Positions 24,651 to 34,125 of a stretch of DNA of 64,000 nt are shown piece by piece; within the stretch, counting starts at the first letter, position 1; every line of letters begins with the position of its first letter. This DNA comes from Humibacter sp. RRB41. Lineage in GTDB: Bacteria; Actinomycetota; Actinomycetes; Actinomycetales; Microbacteriaceae. A program made the translations under genes and the position numbers. The stretch lies in assembly GCF_022761015.1 (NCBI RefSeq), contig NZ_JAKWJQ010000002.1:124001-188000 (forward strand), written 5' to 3'. Below the pieces are notes generated by a model. It made no database searches. It was given only the letters and a program-made list of their open reading frames with translations, and was not told the DNA's origin.

Positions 24651-26198
24651 GTGACCGGAACGGGCACAGCGATGTTGCGCCCCGAACATCCCGTCCTCCG
24701 GTCGCTGTCGCGTTTGGCGGCCGACTTCGGGTTCGAGACGTCGGAGCGCGTCGATTCGGCGGAGGTGAGCGGCGTCACCGTCGACTCGAAGGCCGTCGAG
24801 CCCGGCGACCTGTACGTCGGTCTTCCCGGCAGACGCGTGCACGGTGCATCGTTCGCCGCCGACGCGGCGAAGGCGGGGGCTGCCGCAGTGCTGACGGATG
24901 CCGTCGGCGCGGAGCTCGCGGCGACCGCAGGCATCCCCGTGCTCGTCACAGACGACCCGAGGGCGGCTCTCGGCGATGTCGCCGCCTGGGTGTATCGCAC
25001 GGCCGAGAATCCGGCGACCCTTTTCGCCGTGACGGGTACCAACGGCAAGACCAGCGTCGTCTACCTGATCACGGCGATCCTGACCCAGATCGGCGTGCGT
25101 GCCGGTCTCAGCTCCACCGCAGAGCGGCGCATCGGCGACGTCGCGGTGACCAGCTCGCTGACGACCCCGGAGGCGAGCGAACTGCACGGGCTGCTCGCAC
25201 GCATGCGCGAGGCCGGGGTGCGCGCCGCAGCTGTCGAGGTGTCGGCCCAGGCTCTGAGCAGGCACCGCGTGGACGGCATCGTGTTCGACGTCGTCGGATT
25301 CACGAACCTCAGTCACGATCATCTCGACGACTACGCGTCGATGAACGAGTACTACCGGGCGAAGCTGGCCCTCTTCGAGCCTGAGCGCGCGGCGCGCGGT
25401 GTCGTCACGGTCGACACGGAGTGGGGCGGCAGGTTGGCCGACGAATCCCGCATTCCCGTCACAACGCTGGCGACGGTATCCGGTGTCGCAGCCGACTGGA
25501 CCCTCGAGCTCGGCGAGCTCGCGATCGACAGAACCGAGTTCACGCTCTCCGGGCCCGACGGGCGGTCGCTGACGACGAGCATCCCCATGCTCGGCTCGTT
25601 CATGGCGGCGAACGCCGCGCTGGCCATCGTGATGCTGGTGGAATCCGGGTTCGACCTGGAGGCGATCGGCCATGTCCTGACGCGTGACGGCGGCATCGAC
25701 GCCTTCATCCCGGGACGCGCCGAGCGCGTCTCCGGCGACTCCGGCCCCGTCGTCTTCGTGGACTACGGGCACACACCGAACGCGTTCGAGCGCATCCTCG
25801 CCTCCCTGCGTGAGGTCACGGCCGGACGGATCATCATGGTCTTCGGCGCAGACGGCGACCGCGACGCGACGAAGCGTGCCGACATGGGCGCGATCGCCGC
25901 ACGCGGTGCCGATGAGGTGATCATCACCGACTTCCACCCGCGGTACGAGGATCCGGCTGTGATCCGAACGGCACTCATCCACGGTGCGCTGGACGCGGTG
26001 CCTGGCGCGCACGTCGAGGAGATCGCCGATCAAAGGGTTGCGATCCGCACCGCGATCGCGCACGCGGGCGAAGGCGATGTCGTTTTCTATGCCGGGCCAG
26101 GACACGAGAATTACCAGGAGGTCGCAGGAGTGCACGTGCCCTATTCGGCGCGCGAGGAGACGAAGCAGGCGCTGCGCGAAGCGGGGTGGCCGGCATGA
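24651..26198 (+). CDS. murE: UDP-MurNAc-tripeptide synthetase
   Basis: A 515-residue Mur ligase adding the third residue to UDP-MurNAc-L-Ala-D-Glu. The ATP loop is TGTNGKTS (residues 128-135) and the carbamylated Lys is Lys238 (YYRAKLALF). The amino-acid selection motif is unusual: the DNPR of diaminopimelate-adding enzymes is replaced by FHPR at 428-431 (TDFHPRYEDP), while the GHE of the second contact is kept (GPGHENYQ, 483-490). This suggests a third residue other than meso-diaminopimelate, in line with the B-type peptidoglycan of Microbacteriaceae, but the actual residue cannot be read off. Starts at GTG 24642, GTG 24651 or ATG 24672 are all possible. The stop overlaps murF. Confidence 0.92.
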   Translation: MTGTGTAMLRPEHPVLRSLSRLAADFGFETSERVDSAEVSGVTVDSKAVEPGDLYVGLPGRRVHGASFAADAAKAGAAAVLTDAVGAELAATAGIPVLVTDDPRAALGDVAAWVYRTAENPATLFAVTGTNGKTSVVYLITAILTQIGVRAGLSSTAERRIGDVAVTSSLTTPEASELHGLLARMREAGVRAAAVEVSAQALSRHRVDGIVFDVVGFTNLSHDHLDDYASMNEYYRAKLALFEPERAARGVVTVDTEWGGRLADESRIPVTTLATVSGVAADWTLELGELAIDRTEFTLSGPDGRSLTTSIPMLGSFMAANAALAIVMLVESGFDLEAIGHVLTRDGGIDAFIPGRAERVSGDSGPVVFVDYGHTPNAFERILASLREVTAGRIIMVFGADGDRDATKRADMGAIAARGADEVIITDFHPRYEDPAVIRTALIHGALDAVPGAHVEEIADQRVAIRTAIAHAGEGDVVFYAGPGHENYQEVAGVHVPYSAREETKQALREAGWPA

Positions 26199-27610
26199 TC
26201 GCCATGACGATCGCGGAGATCGCCGCGGCAGTCGACGGGCGCGTGGTCGGTGCTGCGGATGCCGCGGCGCGCGTGATCGACGGTCTCTCGTACACCGACT
26301 CGCGCGAGATGGTGGAAGGCGGAGTGTTCTTCGCCAAGCCTGGCGAGTTCACCGACGGACACCTCTTCGCACCCCAGGCGGTCGAGCGCGGCGCCGCGTT
26401 GCTGGTCGTCGACCATGAACTCGAGTTGGATGTTCCGCAGATCGTCGTCGCCGACGTGGTGGAGGCGCTCGGCGCCTTGGCACGTCACGTGATCGATCGA
26501 GCGCGTTCGGCGGGCATCCTCCGCATCGTGGGCATCACCGGATCCAACGGCAAGACGACGACGAAGAACCTGCTGGCGGCCATTCTGCATCCGTTGGCGG
26601 AGACCGTCGCGGCACGGGCATCCTTCAACAACGAGGTCGGCGCTCCGTTGACCATGCTCGAGGTCACGCAGACCACCAGATTCCTGGTCTCCGAGATGGG
26701 CGCCAGCCGCGAGGGCGACATCGCCCGTCTCATCCACCTGGCGAAGCCCGACGTCGGCGTCGTGCTCAAGGTCGGTCTCGCCCACGCGGGCGAGTTCGGC
26801 GGCATCGAGGCCACGCAGCGCGCGAAGTCCGAAATGGTCACCGATCTGGATGCCGGCGACACGGCTGTGCTCAACGCCGACGACCCGCGCGTGGCGGCGA
26901 TGGCCCCGCTGACCGACGCCGACGTGCTGTGGTTCGGTCACGACGGGGTCGCGGCGCCCGATCGGGTGCGTGCGACGGAGGTGCGCGCCAGCAGGGCCGG
27001 AACCACCTTCACTCTCCACCTTCCGAACGGCGACAGTCGTGAGGTCGTCTTCCGAGTGCTCGGCGAGCACCACGTCTCGAACGCGCTGGCGGCCGCCGCT
27101 TCCGCCTTCGCCCTCGGCGTCGGCATCGATGACATCGTGGCGGGACTGCAGTCGGTGACCCGTGCCGAGCGCTGGCGCATGGAAGTCATGGGCGGCGTGG
27201 GTGGGGTCACCGTGATCAACGACGCGTACAACGCCAGTCCGGACTCGATGGCGGCCGCGCTCAAGACGCTCGTGCAACTGCGCGAGCCAAGCGGGCGCGC
27301 GATCGCCGTGCTCGGCGAGATGAGCGAGCTGGGCGAGGCATCCGGACCGGAGCACGATCGCATCGGTCTGCTCGCCGTGCGTCTCGGTATCGACCAGGTC
27401 GTCGTCGTCGGCGCCGGAGCACGTCGCATGCACATCTCCACGATCAACGAAGGGTCGTGGGACGGTGAATCGGTGTTCGTCGAGAGCCAGGACGAGGCGT
27501 TCGACCTGCTGAAGTCCCTGTTGAAAGAAGGAGACACGGTTCTGGTGAAGTCGTCGAACTCCGCGGGACTGCGTCACCTGGGAGACCGGTTGGGAGAATT
27601 GTTCTCGTGA
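26195..27610 (+). CDS. murF: UDP-MurNAc-tripeptide--D-Ala-D-Ala ligase
   Basis: A 471-residue Mur ligase that adds the D-Ala-D-Ala dipeptide, completing the UDP-MurNAc-pentapeptide in the cytoplasm. Motifs: ATP loop [13 protein letters not shown] near residue 115, [22 protein letters not shown], and the late [12 protein letters not shown] that contacts the nucleotide. ATG 26195 overlaps the murE stop (ATGA) and the end overlaps mraY (GTGA), so translation along murE-murF-mraY is likely coupled. Confidence 0.95.
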   Translation: MIAMTIAEIAAAVDGRVVGAADAAARVIDGLSYTDSREMVEGGVFFAKPGEFTDGHLFAPQAVERGAALLVVDHELELDVPQIVVADVVEALGALARHVIDRARSAGILRIVGITGSNGKTTTKNLLAAILHPLAETVAARASFNNEVGAPLTMLEVTQTTRFLVSEMGASREGDIARLIHLAKPDVGVVLKVGLAHAGEFGGIEATQRAKSEMVTDLDAGDTAVLNADDPRVAAMAPLTDADVLWFGHDGVAAPDRVRATEVRASRAGTTFTLHLPNGDSREVVFRVLGEHHVSNALAAAASAFALGVGIDDIVAGLQSVTRAERWRMEVMGGVGGVTVINDAYNASPDSMAAALKTLVQLREPSGRAIAVLGEMSELGEASGPEHDRIGLLAVRLGIDQVVVVGAGARRMHISTINEGSWDGESVFVESQDEAFDLLKSLLKEGDTVLVKSSNSAGLRHLGDRLGELFS

Positions 27611-28716
27611 GGGCATTACTGACCGCCGGGGCTCTGTCGCTGGCCTTCTCCCTCTTCCTGACACCGGTGTTCGTGAAGCTCTTCCACCGGTTGAACTGGG
27701 GGCAGTTCATCCGCGACGACGGACCGCAGTCGCACCACGCGAAGCGCGGTACCGCCACGATGGGCGGGATCGTGATCATCCTCGCCACCCTGGTCGGCTA
27801 CTTCGCGGCCGTGCTCATCAACGGCGGTGACGGACTCTCCGTCTCGCCCCTGCTCGTCCTGCTGATGATGGTCGGACTGGGCCTCGTCGGATTCGTCGAC
27901 GATTTCATGAAGACGCGTAAGCAGCGCAGTCTCGGGCTCGGCGGGTGGTCGAAGGTCGCCGGTCAGCTGATCGTCGCGACGGTGTTCGGCATCCTGGCCA
28001 TCAACTTCCCGAGCAACGAGGGTGTGACCCCGGCATCGACGCAGATCTCCTTCATCAGAGACCTGCCGCTGGATCTCATGGTTCTCGGCGGAGTTCCCGT
28101 CGTCGGCATCATCCTGTACCTGATCTGGATCAACCTCATCACGACTGCCACCTCGAACAGCGTGAACGTGACGGATGGGCTGGACGGCCTGGCGACCGGC
28201 GCGTCGATCCTCGCGATCGGTTCGTACATCATCATCGGATTCTGGCAGTTCAACCAGTCCTGCTTCAGCGACACCATCGACACCGACAATCTCTTCAAGT
28301 GCTACACGGTGCGCGACCCGCTCGACCTGGCCGTCGTAGCGGCCGCGATCGTCGGCTCGCTGGTCGGATTCCTGTGGTGGAACACCTCCCCGGCGCAGAT
28401 CTTTCTCGGCGACACCGGATCGCTGGCACTGGGTGGTGCGCTGGCAGCCTTCGCGATCCTCAGCCACACCGAACTCCTGCTGGTGCTGATCGGCGGCCTG
28501 TTCGTGATCGAGAGCGGCTCGGTGATCCTGCAGCGGGCGTACTTCAAGATCACCAGGGGTAAACGCATCTTCAGGATGAGCCCGATCCACCACCACTTCG
28601 AGCTCAAGGGCTGGGCAGAGGTGACGGTCGTCGTCAGATTCTGGATCATCGGCGGACTGCTCGTCGCCGCCGGCGTCGGCTCGTTCTACCTCGAGTGGCT
28701 CTCGCGAACCACGTGA
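27607..28716 (+). CDS. mraY: Phospho-MurNAc-pentapeptide transferase
   Basis: A 369-residue polytopic membrane enzyme that transfers phospho-MurNAc-pentapeptide to undecaprenyl phosphate, giving lipid I. Conserved features: [17 protein letters not shown] near residue 38, the catalytic region GFVDDFMK with paired Asp near residue 98, [15 protein letters not shown] near residue 185, [12 protein letters not shown] near residue 260, and the HHHFELKGW loop. About ten hydrophobic segments are visible. GTG 27607 overlaps the murF stop and the mraY stop overlaps the murD ATG (TGATG). Confidence 0.96.
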   Translation: MRALLTAGALSLAFSLFLTPVFVKLFHRLNWGQFIRDDGPQSHHAKRGTATMGGIVIILATLVGYFAAVLINGGDGLSVSPLLVLLMMVGLGLVGFVDDFMKTRKQRSLGLGGWSKVAGQLIVATVFGILAINFPSNEGVTPASTQISFIRDLPLDLMVLGGVPVVGIILYLIWINLITTATSNSVNVTDGLDGLATGASILAIGSYIIIGFWQFNQSCFSDTIDTDNLFKCYTVRDPLDLAVVAAAIVGSLVGFLWWNTSPAQIFLGDTGSLALGGALAAFAILSHTELLLVLIGGLFVIESGSVILQRAYFKITRGKRIFRMSPIHHHFELKGWAEVTVVVRFWIIGGLLVAAGVGSFYLEWLSRTT

Positions 28717-30215
28717 TGGCTGAGAACGACCTCCCCGGCAGGCTCGCCGGGCTGACCAGCTGGCGCTCCGACTGGAACGATCTGCGCGTACTCGTGCTCG
28801 GTCTCGGCGTCGCGGCCTTCTCGTGTGCGGACACGCTCGCGGAACTCGGCGCCGAGGTGCTGGTCGCGGCCGAGACCCGGCATGAGGAACGTGCACGTCT
28901 TCTCGACGTGATCGGCGCGAAGCTGTATGTCGGCGACCTGCACGAGGTACCGGATGCCGTGACGAGGTTCGCCCCCGACCTCGTGGTCGTCACATCGGGC
29001 AGGCATCATCCCGATCATCCCGTGCTGCAGTGGGCGCAGCTCACCGGCATCCCGATCTGGGGGGACGTCGAACTGGCGTGGCGGGTGCGAGACAAGGTGG
29101 AGCCGGCGGCGGAGTGGATCTGCGTCACCGGAACGAACGGCAAGACGACGACGGTGCGCTTGACCGCATCGATGCTGGTGGCATCAGGGGTTCGCGCTGC
29201 ACCCTGTGGCAACATCGGCGTTCCGGTGCTCGACGCGGTCAGGGACCCGCAGGGATTCGATGCGCTCGTGGTCGAGTTGTCGAGCTATCAGCTGCACTGG
29301 GTGAACAGGAATGCCGGCGGCGAGCTGTCACCGTTTTCGAGCGTGTGCCTGAATCTCGCTGACGACCACCTCGACTTCCACGGGTCGATCGAGGAGTACG
29401 CGTCGGCGAAGGCACGGGTGTACACGAACACCAAGGCGGCCTGCGTCTACAACCGCGCCGACCAGGCGACGCTGAAGATGGTCGAAGACGCCGACGTTGA
29501 AGAAGGTGCCCGCGCAATCGGCTTCGGCCTCGATTCGCCCGGCCCGAGTGACTTCGGAGTCGTCGACGGCATCCTCTGCGACCGCGCGTTCCTGGACGAC
29601 AGGGCGACCGCGGCGCTCGAGCTCACGACGGTGGACGAACTGCGAGATGCAGGTCTTGCCGCTCCTCACGTGGTCGCCAATGTGCTGGCGGCGAGCGCTC
29701 TGGCCAGATCGTTCGGCGTTCCGGCCGAGGTCGTCCACGACACACTCCTCACATTCCGGCTGGACCCGCATCGCATCGAGCGCGTCGCCGAGTCCGACGG
29801 AATTCTGTGGGTCGATGACTCGAAGGCCACCAACCCGCACGCGGCCGAGGCATCCCTTCGTTCCTACGACTCGGTGGTGTGGGTGGTCGGCGGTCTGCTC
29901 AAGGGCGTCGATATCGACGATCTTGTTCGCAGAAGCGTGCCGAGGCTGGCTGGAGCCGTGGTGATCGGTGTCGATCGGGAGCCTGTGCTCGCGGCATTCC
30001 GGCGACACGCGCCGCGACTCGCCGTGCTCGCCGTCGAGCCCGGTGAGACTGAAAGGGTGATGCCGGAAGCGGTCCGTTTGGCGTCGCAGCTCGCGAGCGA
30101 AGGCGACACCGTTCTGCTCGCGCCCGCGGCGGCGTCGATGGACCAGTTCACCGACTACGAGGATCGCGGCGAGCGATTCGCGCGGGCGGTGCGTGAACAT
30201 CTCTCCGGTCCGTGA
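28716..30215 (+). CDS. murD: UDP-MurNAc-L-alanine--D-glutamate ligase
   Basis: A 499-residue Mur ligase adding D-Glu to UDP-MurNAc-L-Ala. The N-terminal UDP-binding domain begins RVLVLGLGVAAFS; the ATP loop is CVTGTNGKTTTVR near residue 145. ELSSYQLH, FHGSIEEYASAKARVY with the carbamylation Lys, and VDDSKATNPHAA follow. ATG 28716 overlaps the mraY stop; the start codon one triplet upstream (GTG 28713) is also possible. It is downstream of mraY and upstream of ftsW, the usual cluster order. Confidence 0.94.
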   Translation: MAENDLPGRLAGLTSWRSDWNDLRVLVLGLGVAAFSCADTLAELGAEVLVAAETRHEERARLLDVIGAKLYVGDLHEVPDAVTRFAPDLVVVTSGRHHPDHPVLQWAQLTGIPIWGDVELAWRVRDKVEPAAEWICVTGTNGKTTTVRLTASMLVASGVRAAPCGNIGVPVLDAVRDPQGFDALVVELSSYQLHWVNRNAGGELSPFSSVCLNLADDHLDFHGSIEEYASAKARVYTNTKAACVYNRADQATLKMVEDADVEEGARAIGFGLDSPGPSDFGVVDGILCDRAFLDDRATAALELTTVDELRDAGLAAPHVVANVLAASALARSFGVPAEVVHDTLLTFRLDPHRIERVAESDGILWVDDSKATNPHAAEASLRSYDSVVWVVGGLLKGVDIDDLVRRSVPRLAGAVVIGVDREPVLAAFRRHAPRLAVLAVEPGETERVMPEAVRLASQLASEGDTVLLAPAAASMDQFTDYEDRGERFARAVREHLSGP

Positions 30216-30283
30216 GAAACGGCGCGGCAGGACCCGACATCGGCAGAACGGCCGTGCATGAGCAATCCGCGAGGAGGGATGCG

Positions 30284-31552
30284 ATGACCGCTTCGAGCCA
30301 GACGGCCGGCGGCGGAGCATCCCGTCGGCGAACATCCGTCAAGAACCCGCGACAGCGCACGGGTGCGTCGGCGATTTCAGTGCAGCCCGAGGCTGCAGCA
30401 CCCTCGCGGCGAGCCTTCGCGGCGCGCATCTCCCTGGGCAGCGTGTTCGCCTCCGAATCCTCGAACTACTTCCTCCTGCTCGGCGTGACCCTGTTCCTCG
30501 TCGTCTTCGGATTCGTGATGGTGCTCTCGGCCTCCTCGGTCGACGGCATCGGACCCGATGCCGTGACCCAGGGCATCTACGCGGCCATCGGCATCCCGAT
30601 CATGCTCATCGTGTCGCGGCTGCCGCAGTCCCTGTGGCGACGGATCGCGTGGCCCGCCCTGATCATCGCCGGGTTTCTGCAGCTCTTGGTCGTGGCGACC
30701 CCGCTCGGCGGTGGGAACTCGCAGAACAGGAACTGGCTGAGCATCGGGGGACTGCAGTTCCAGCCGTCCGAGGCCATCAAGCTCGCGATGATCATCTGGC
30801 TCGGCGTGTTCGTCTCCATGAAATGGGACCGCGTCACGCAGTGGCGCTACATGCTGCTCCCGATCATGATCGTGACGGGAGCGGCTATCGCGCTGGTGCT
30901 CGCCGGTCAGGACCTCGGAACCGTCATGATCATGGCCGTGATCGTGCTCGGCGCGATGTTCATCGCGGGCATCCCGTTGCGCCAACTCTTCGCCGTCATC
31001 GTGATCATCACCGCCGTCGGTTGGCTCTTCGTGATGACGAACCAGAGTCGTCTCGAGCGCGTCACGGCGTTCCTGCACCCGCAGTCGACAGACCCGAACA
31101 GCAACGGTTACCAGACACTGCAGGGAACCTGGGCCCTGGCATCGGGCGGAATCTTCGGCGTCGGACTCGGCAACTCCAGATCGAAGTGGAACTGGCTGCC
31201 CGAGGCGGACTCCGACTTCATCTTCGGCGTCATCGGCGAGGAGCTCGGTCTCATCGGTGGCATCGTCGTGCTGGCTCTGTTCGTTGCGCTGGCGTTCATC
31301 TTCATCCGTATCATCAGATCGAGCGATGATCCCTTCGTCAGGGTGACGACGGCCGCTGTCATGGTGTGGCTGGTCGGACAGGCGCTGGTGAACATCGGAG
31401 TCGTGATCGGGCTTCTGCCTCCTCTCGGCGTTCCATTGCCTTTCATCTCCCATGGAGGAACAGCCCTGCTCAGTTCACTGTTCGCGGTCGGTCTCGTGCT
31501 CTCGTTCACCAGGTCGCCGTCGCCCTCGAAGCGCCAGGTCGCCCTGCGATGA
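30284..31552 (+). CDS. ftsW: SEDS peptidoglycan glycosyltransferase
   Basis: A 422-residue SEDS-family membrane protein that polymerises lipid II at the septum together with FtsI. The N-terminal part (about 1-60) is basic and Ser/Thr-rich; then ten or so hydrophobic helices follow. Signature parts: NWLSIGGLQFQPSEAIKLAM, GQDLGTVMIM, LPEADSDFIFGVIGEELG (with the conserved acidic residue) and LPFISHGGTALLSS. ATG 30284 has a strong ribosome site, GAGGAGGG at 30271-30278; an in-frame GTG at 30212 overlaps the murD stop and would add 24 residues. The stop overlaps murG (ATGA). Confidence 0.95.
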   Translation: MTASSQTAGGGASRRRTSVKNPRQRTGASAISVQPEAAAPSRRAFAARISLGSVFASESSNYFLLLGVTLFLVVFGFVMVLSASSVDGIGPDAVTQGIYAAIGIPIMLIVSRLPQSLWRRIAWPALIIAGFLQLLVVATPLGGGNSQNRNWLSIGGLQFQPSEAIKLAMIIWLGVFVSMKWDRVTQWRYMLLPIMIVTGAAIALVLAGQDLGTVMIMAVIVLGAMFIAGIPLRQLFAVIVIITAVGWLFVMTNQSRLERVTAFLHPQSTDPNSNGYQTLQGTWALASGGIFGVGLGNSRSKWNWLPEADSDFIFGVIGEELGLIGGIVVLALFVALAFIFIRIIRSSDDPFVRVTTAAVMVWLVGQALVNIGVVIGLLPPLGVPLPFISHGGTALLSSLFAVGLVLSFTRSPSPSKRQVALR

Positions 31553-32640
31553 CGTCCTATCTGATGGCCGGCGGTGGAACCGCCGGCCACGTGAATCCTT
31601 TGCTCGCCGTCTCAGACGCGCTGAGGAGCGCAGACACCGACGCCGAGGTGATCGTGCTCGGCACCGCGGAGGGGCTGGAGTCGCGCCTCGTTCCAGTCAG
31701 GGGTTACGAACTCGTCACCATCCCGAAGCTGCCCTTCCCCAGGCGACCGGATGCCGCGGCGCTGCGCTTCCCCAGCCGCTTCCGTTCGAGCGTGGCAACG
31801 GTGCGCGAACTGATCGCCGAGCGCGGCATCGACGTCGTGGTCGGCTTCGGTGGATACGCGTCGGCTCCCGCCTACAGCGCGGCGCATCGAGAGGACGTGC
31901 CCCTCGTACTGCACGAGGCCAACGCGAAGCCCGGGCTCGCGAACCGTCTCGGCGCCAGGTACACGACGTTCGTCGGCGTGGCATTCGAGAACACCTCGAT
32001 CAGGCACGCCCGGTTCGTCGGCATGCCGCTGCGTCGCGAGATCGAGGATCTCGACCGCGCCGCCTCGCGCGCCGAAGCACTCGCCTACTTCGATCTGGAA
32101 GACCGTCGCACCATTCTGGTGACCGGTGGATCGCTCGGAGCGCGGCGCATCAACGGGACAGTGATCGCCGCAGCCGAAGCCCTCACGGGTTCCGGGTACC
32201 AGGTACTCCACATCCAGGGCGGTGGTGCCGAGTTCACCGATCCGGGTGTCGACGGCTACCGGCTGATCGACTACTGCGATCGCATGGATCTGGCGATGGC
32301 GATCGCGGATGTCGCGGTGTCGCGCGCGGGAGCCGCGACGGTGAGCGAACTGACCGCACTCGGCATCCCGGCCGTGTACGTTCCGTATGCGGTCGGCAAC
32401 GGGGAGCAGCGGTTCAACGCCGCCGGCGTCGTCTCGGCAGGGGGAGCGGTGCTCGTGGACGACGCCGACTTCACACCGGAGTGGGCGCGGACATCCTTGA
32501 TTCCGCTGCTCACCGACGAGCCCGCGCTGGCGCACATGGCGGATGCCGCGGCGCACGTCGGCGTGCGCGACGGAGCCGAGCGCATGGTCGCTCTGATCCG
32601 TGACGCCCAGGCCGGTCGTGGCGGGTTGCCAGGCCGCTGA
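31549..32640 (+). CDS. murG: UDP-GlcNAc--lipid I N-acetylglucosaminyltransferase
   Basis: A 363-residue peripheral membrane GT-B glycosyltransferase converting lipid I to lipid II at the inner face of the membrane. Signature loops: GGGTAGHVNPLLA at residues 7-19, VVGFGGYASAPA, HEANAKPGLANR, VTGGSLGARRING and the nucleotide-binding AVSRAGAATVSELTALG. The ATG overlaps the ftsW stop. About 84 bases separate it from murC. Confidence 0.96.
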   Translation: MTSYLMAGGGTAGHVNPLLAVSDALRSADTDAEVIVLGTAEGLESRLVPVRGYELVTIPKLPFPRRPDAAALRFPSRFRSSVATVRELIAERGIDVVVGFGGYASAPAYSAAHREDVPLVLHEANAKPGLANRLGARYTTFVGVAFENTSIRHARFVGMPLRREIEDLDRAASRAEALAYFDLEDRRTILVTGGSLGARRINGTVIAAAEALTGSGYQVLHIQGGGAEFTDPGVDGYRLIDYCDRMDLAMAIADVAVSRAGAATVSELTALGIPAVYVPYAVGNGEQRFNAAGVVSAGGAVLVDDADFTPEWARTSLIPLLTDEPALAHMADAAAHVGVRDGAERMVALIRDAQAGRGGLPGR

Positions 32641-32643
32641 CGG

Positions 32644-32649
32644 CATACT
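32644..32649 (+). promoter_or_regulatory. Candidate -10 box upstream of murC
   Basis: CATACT lies just after the murG stop in the only sizeable gap between murE and ftsQ. It would give a leader of about 70 bases before GTG 32725. No good -35 is seen. A secondary promoter for murC-ftsQ is plausible. Confidence 0.3.
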
Positions 32650-32724
32650 TGAGAGGACCCCGGAACGAACCCTGGTGGGCATGCTCGCCTGGCTCGTCAG
32701 CTCAAAGACAGGACACCAGTAGAC

Positions 32725-34122
32725 GTGATCAAGCCCGATCTGACCATGCCGCTCCCTGAGACGATCAGTCGGGCGCATTTCGTCGGCATCGGTGGATCCG
32801 GCATGAGCGGCATCGCGCAGCTCTTCCTGAAGGCCGGTGTTCGCGTCAGCGGATCCGACCGGGTCGACAACGGCTACACAAAGGCCTTGCGCGAACTCGG
32901 TGCTGAGATTCACATCGGCCACGACGCGGCGAACGTGGGTGAAGCAGACACGCTGGTCGTGACCGGCGCTCTATGGCAGGACAATCCCGAGTACCAGTAC
33001 GCGCTCGCCCATGGCATTCCGGTGCTGCACCGCTCGCAGGCGCTCGTTTGGCTGACTCGCGATCACCGCGTCGTCGCCGTCGCAGGCGCGCACGGCAAGT
33101 CGGGTACGACCGGGATGGTCGCGACCGCTCTGGTCGAGCTCGGCCTGGATCCGAACTTCGTGAACGGGGCGGTGATCGAGGGGCTCGAGACGAATGCCCG
33201 GCAGGGCGCATCCGAGCTGTTCGTGATCGAAGCCGATGAATCCGACGGTTCGTTCCTTCTCTACGACACAGCCGTGGCGTTGATCCTGAACATCGACGAC
33301 GACCACCTCGACCACTACGGCTCGTATTCCGCGGTCGAAGACGCCTTCGTCACCTTCGCGAACAGGGCGAGCGAGCTCGTCGTCATCTCGGCCGACGACG
33401 AGGGAGCACGTGCCGTCACTCCGCGTCTCTCCCATCGCAAGGTCGTCACCTTCGGCGAGTCGGAAGGAGCGGATGCCCGGGTCACCGCTGTCACGACCGA
33501 CGGCCCTGTCGCCTTCACCATCGTCTGGAACGGAGACGAGTTTCCGGTCACGCTGAAGGTGCCCGGCCGTCACCACGCACACAACGCTGCAGGGGCCTTC
33601 GCGGTCCTCGCCTCCCTCGGTGTGGCGCCCGCAGCGGCCGCCACGGCCCTCCAGTCCTATGGCGGAACGCACCGCCGCTTCGAGTTGCACGGAACGATCG
33701 GCGGCGTGAGCGTCTTCGACGACTACGCCCACCATCCAGCAGAGGTGCGGGCGGTGCTCCAGGCTGCGCGCACAGTCGTCGGCGATGGACGCATCATCGC
33801 CGTACACCAGCCGCACACCTACAGCCGCACCCAGCGACTCGCACAGGAGTTCGCGGCGACACTGGAGCAGTATGCCGATGAGACCGTCGTCCTCGATGTC
33901 TTCGGCGCCAGGGAGGATCCCGTTCCAGGGGTGACCGGAGCGCTGGTGGCCGACCGTTTCGACGACCCGTCGAAGGTGGCGTTCATCGCGGACTGGCAGG
34001 AGGCCGCCGACCACACAGCAACCATCGCGCGCGACGGCGACTTCGTGATCACGCTGGGCTGCGGCGACGTCAACCGCATCGTCCCTCAGCTGCTCGAGTC
34101 GCTCCGCCGGGTGAACGGCTGA
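32725..34122 (+). CDS. murC: UDP-MurNAc--L-alanine ligase
   Basis: A 465-residue Mur ligase that adds L-Ala to UDP-MurNAc. The N-terminal motif [17 protein letters not shown] (near residue 15) binds UDP. The ATP loop is [11 protein letters not shown], where the usual GKTTTT is [33 protein letters not shown] and HQPHTYSRT are typical of MurC. The GTG start has little ribosome-site similarity. Only 3 bases separate its stop from the ftsQ start. Confidence 0.95.
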   Translation: MIKPDLTMPLPETISRAHFVGIGGSGMSGIAQLFLKAGVRVSGSDRVDNGYTKALRELGAEIHIGHDAANVGEADTLVVTGALWQDNPEYQYALAHGIPVLHRSQALVWLTRDHRVVAVAGAHGKSGTTGMVATALVELGLDPNFVNGAVIEGLETNARQGASELFVIEADESDGSFLLYDTAVALILNIDDDHLDHYGSYSAVEDAFVTFANRASELVVISADDEGARAVTPRLSHRKVVTFGESEGADARVTAVTTDGPVAFTIVWNGDEFPVTLKVPGRHHAHNAAGAFAVLASLGVAPAAAATALQSYGGTHRRFELHGTIGGVSVFDDYAHHPAEVRAVLQAARTVVGDGRIIAVHQPHTYSRTQRLAQEFAATLEQYADETVVLDVFGAREDPVPGVTGALVADRFDDPSKVAFIADWQEAADHTATIARDGDFVITLGCGDVNRIVPQLLESLRRVNG

Positions 34123-34125
34123 GAA

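Noticed and set aside
32641-32724. Riboswitch or attenuator in the murG-murC gap
   Set aside because: The 84 bases contain only short weak inverted repeats and no known aptamer pattern; a simple internal promoter is the more modest reading.
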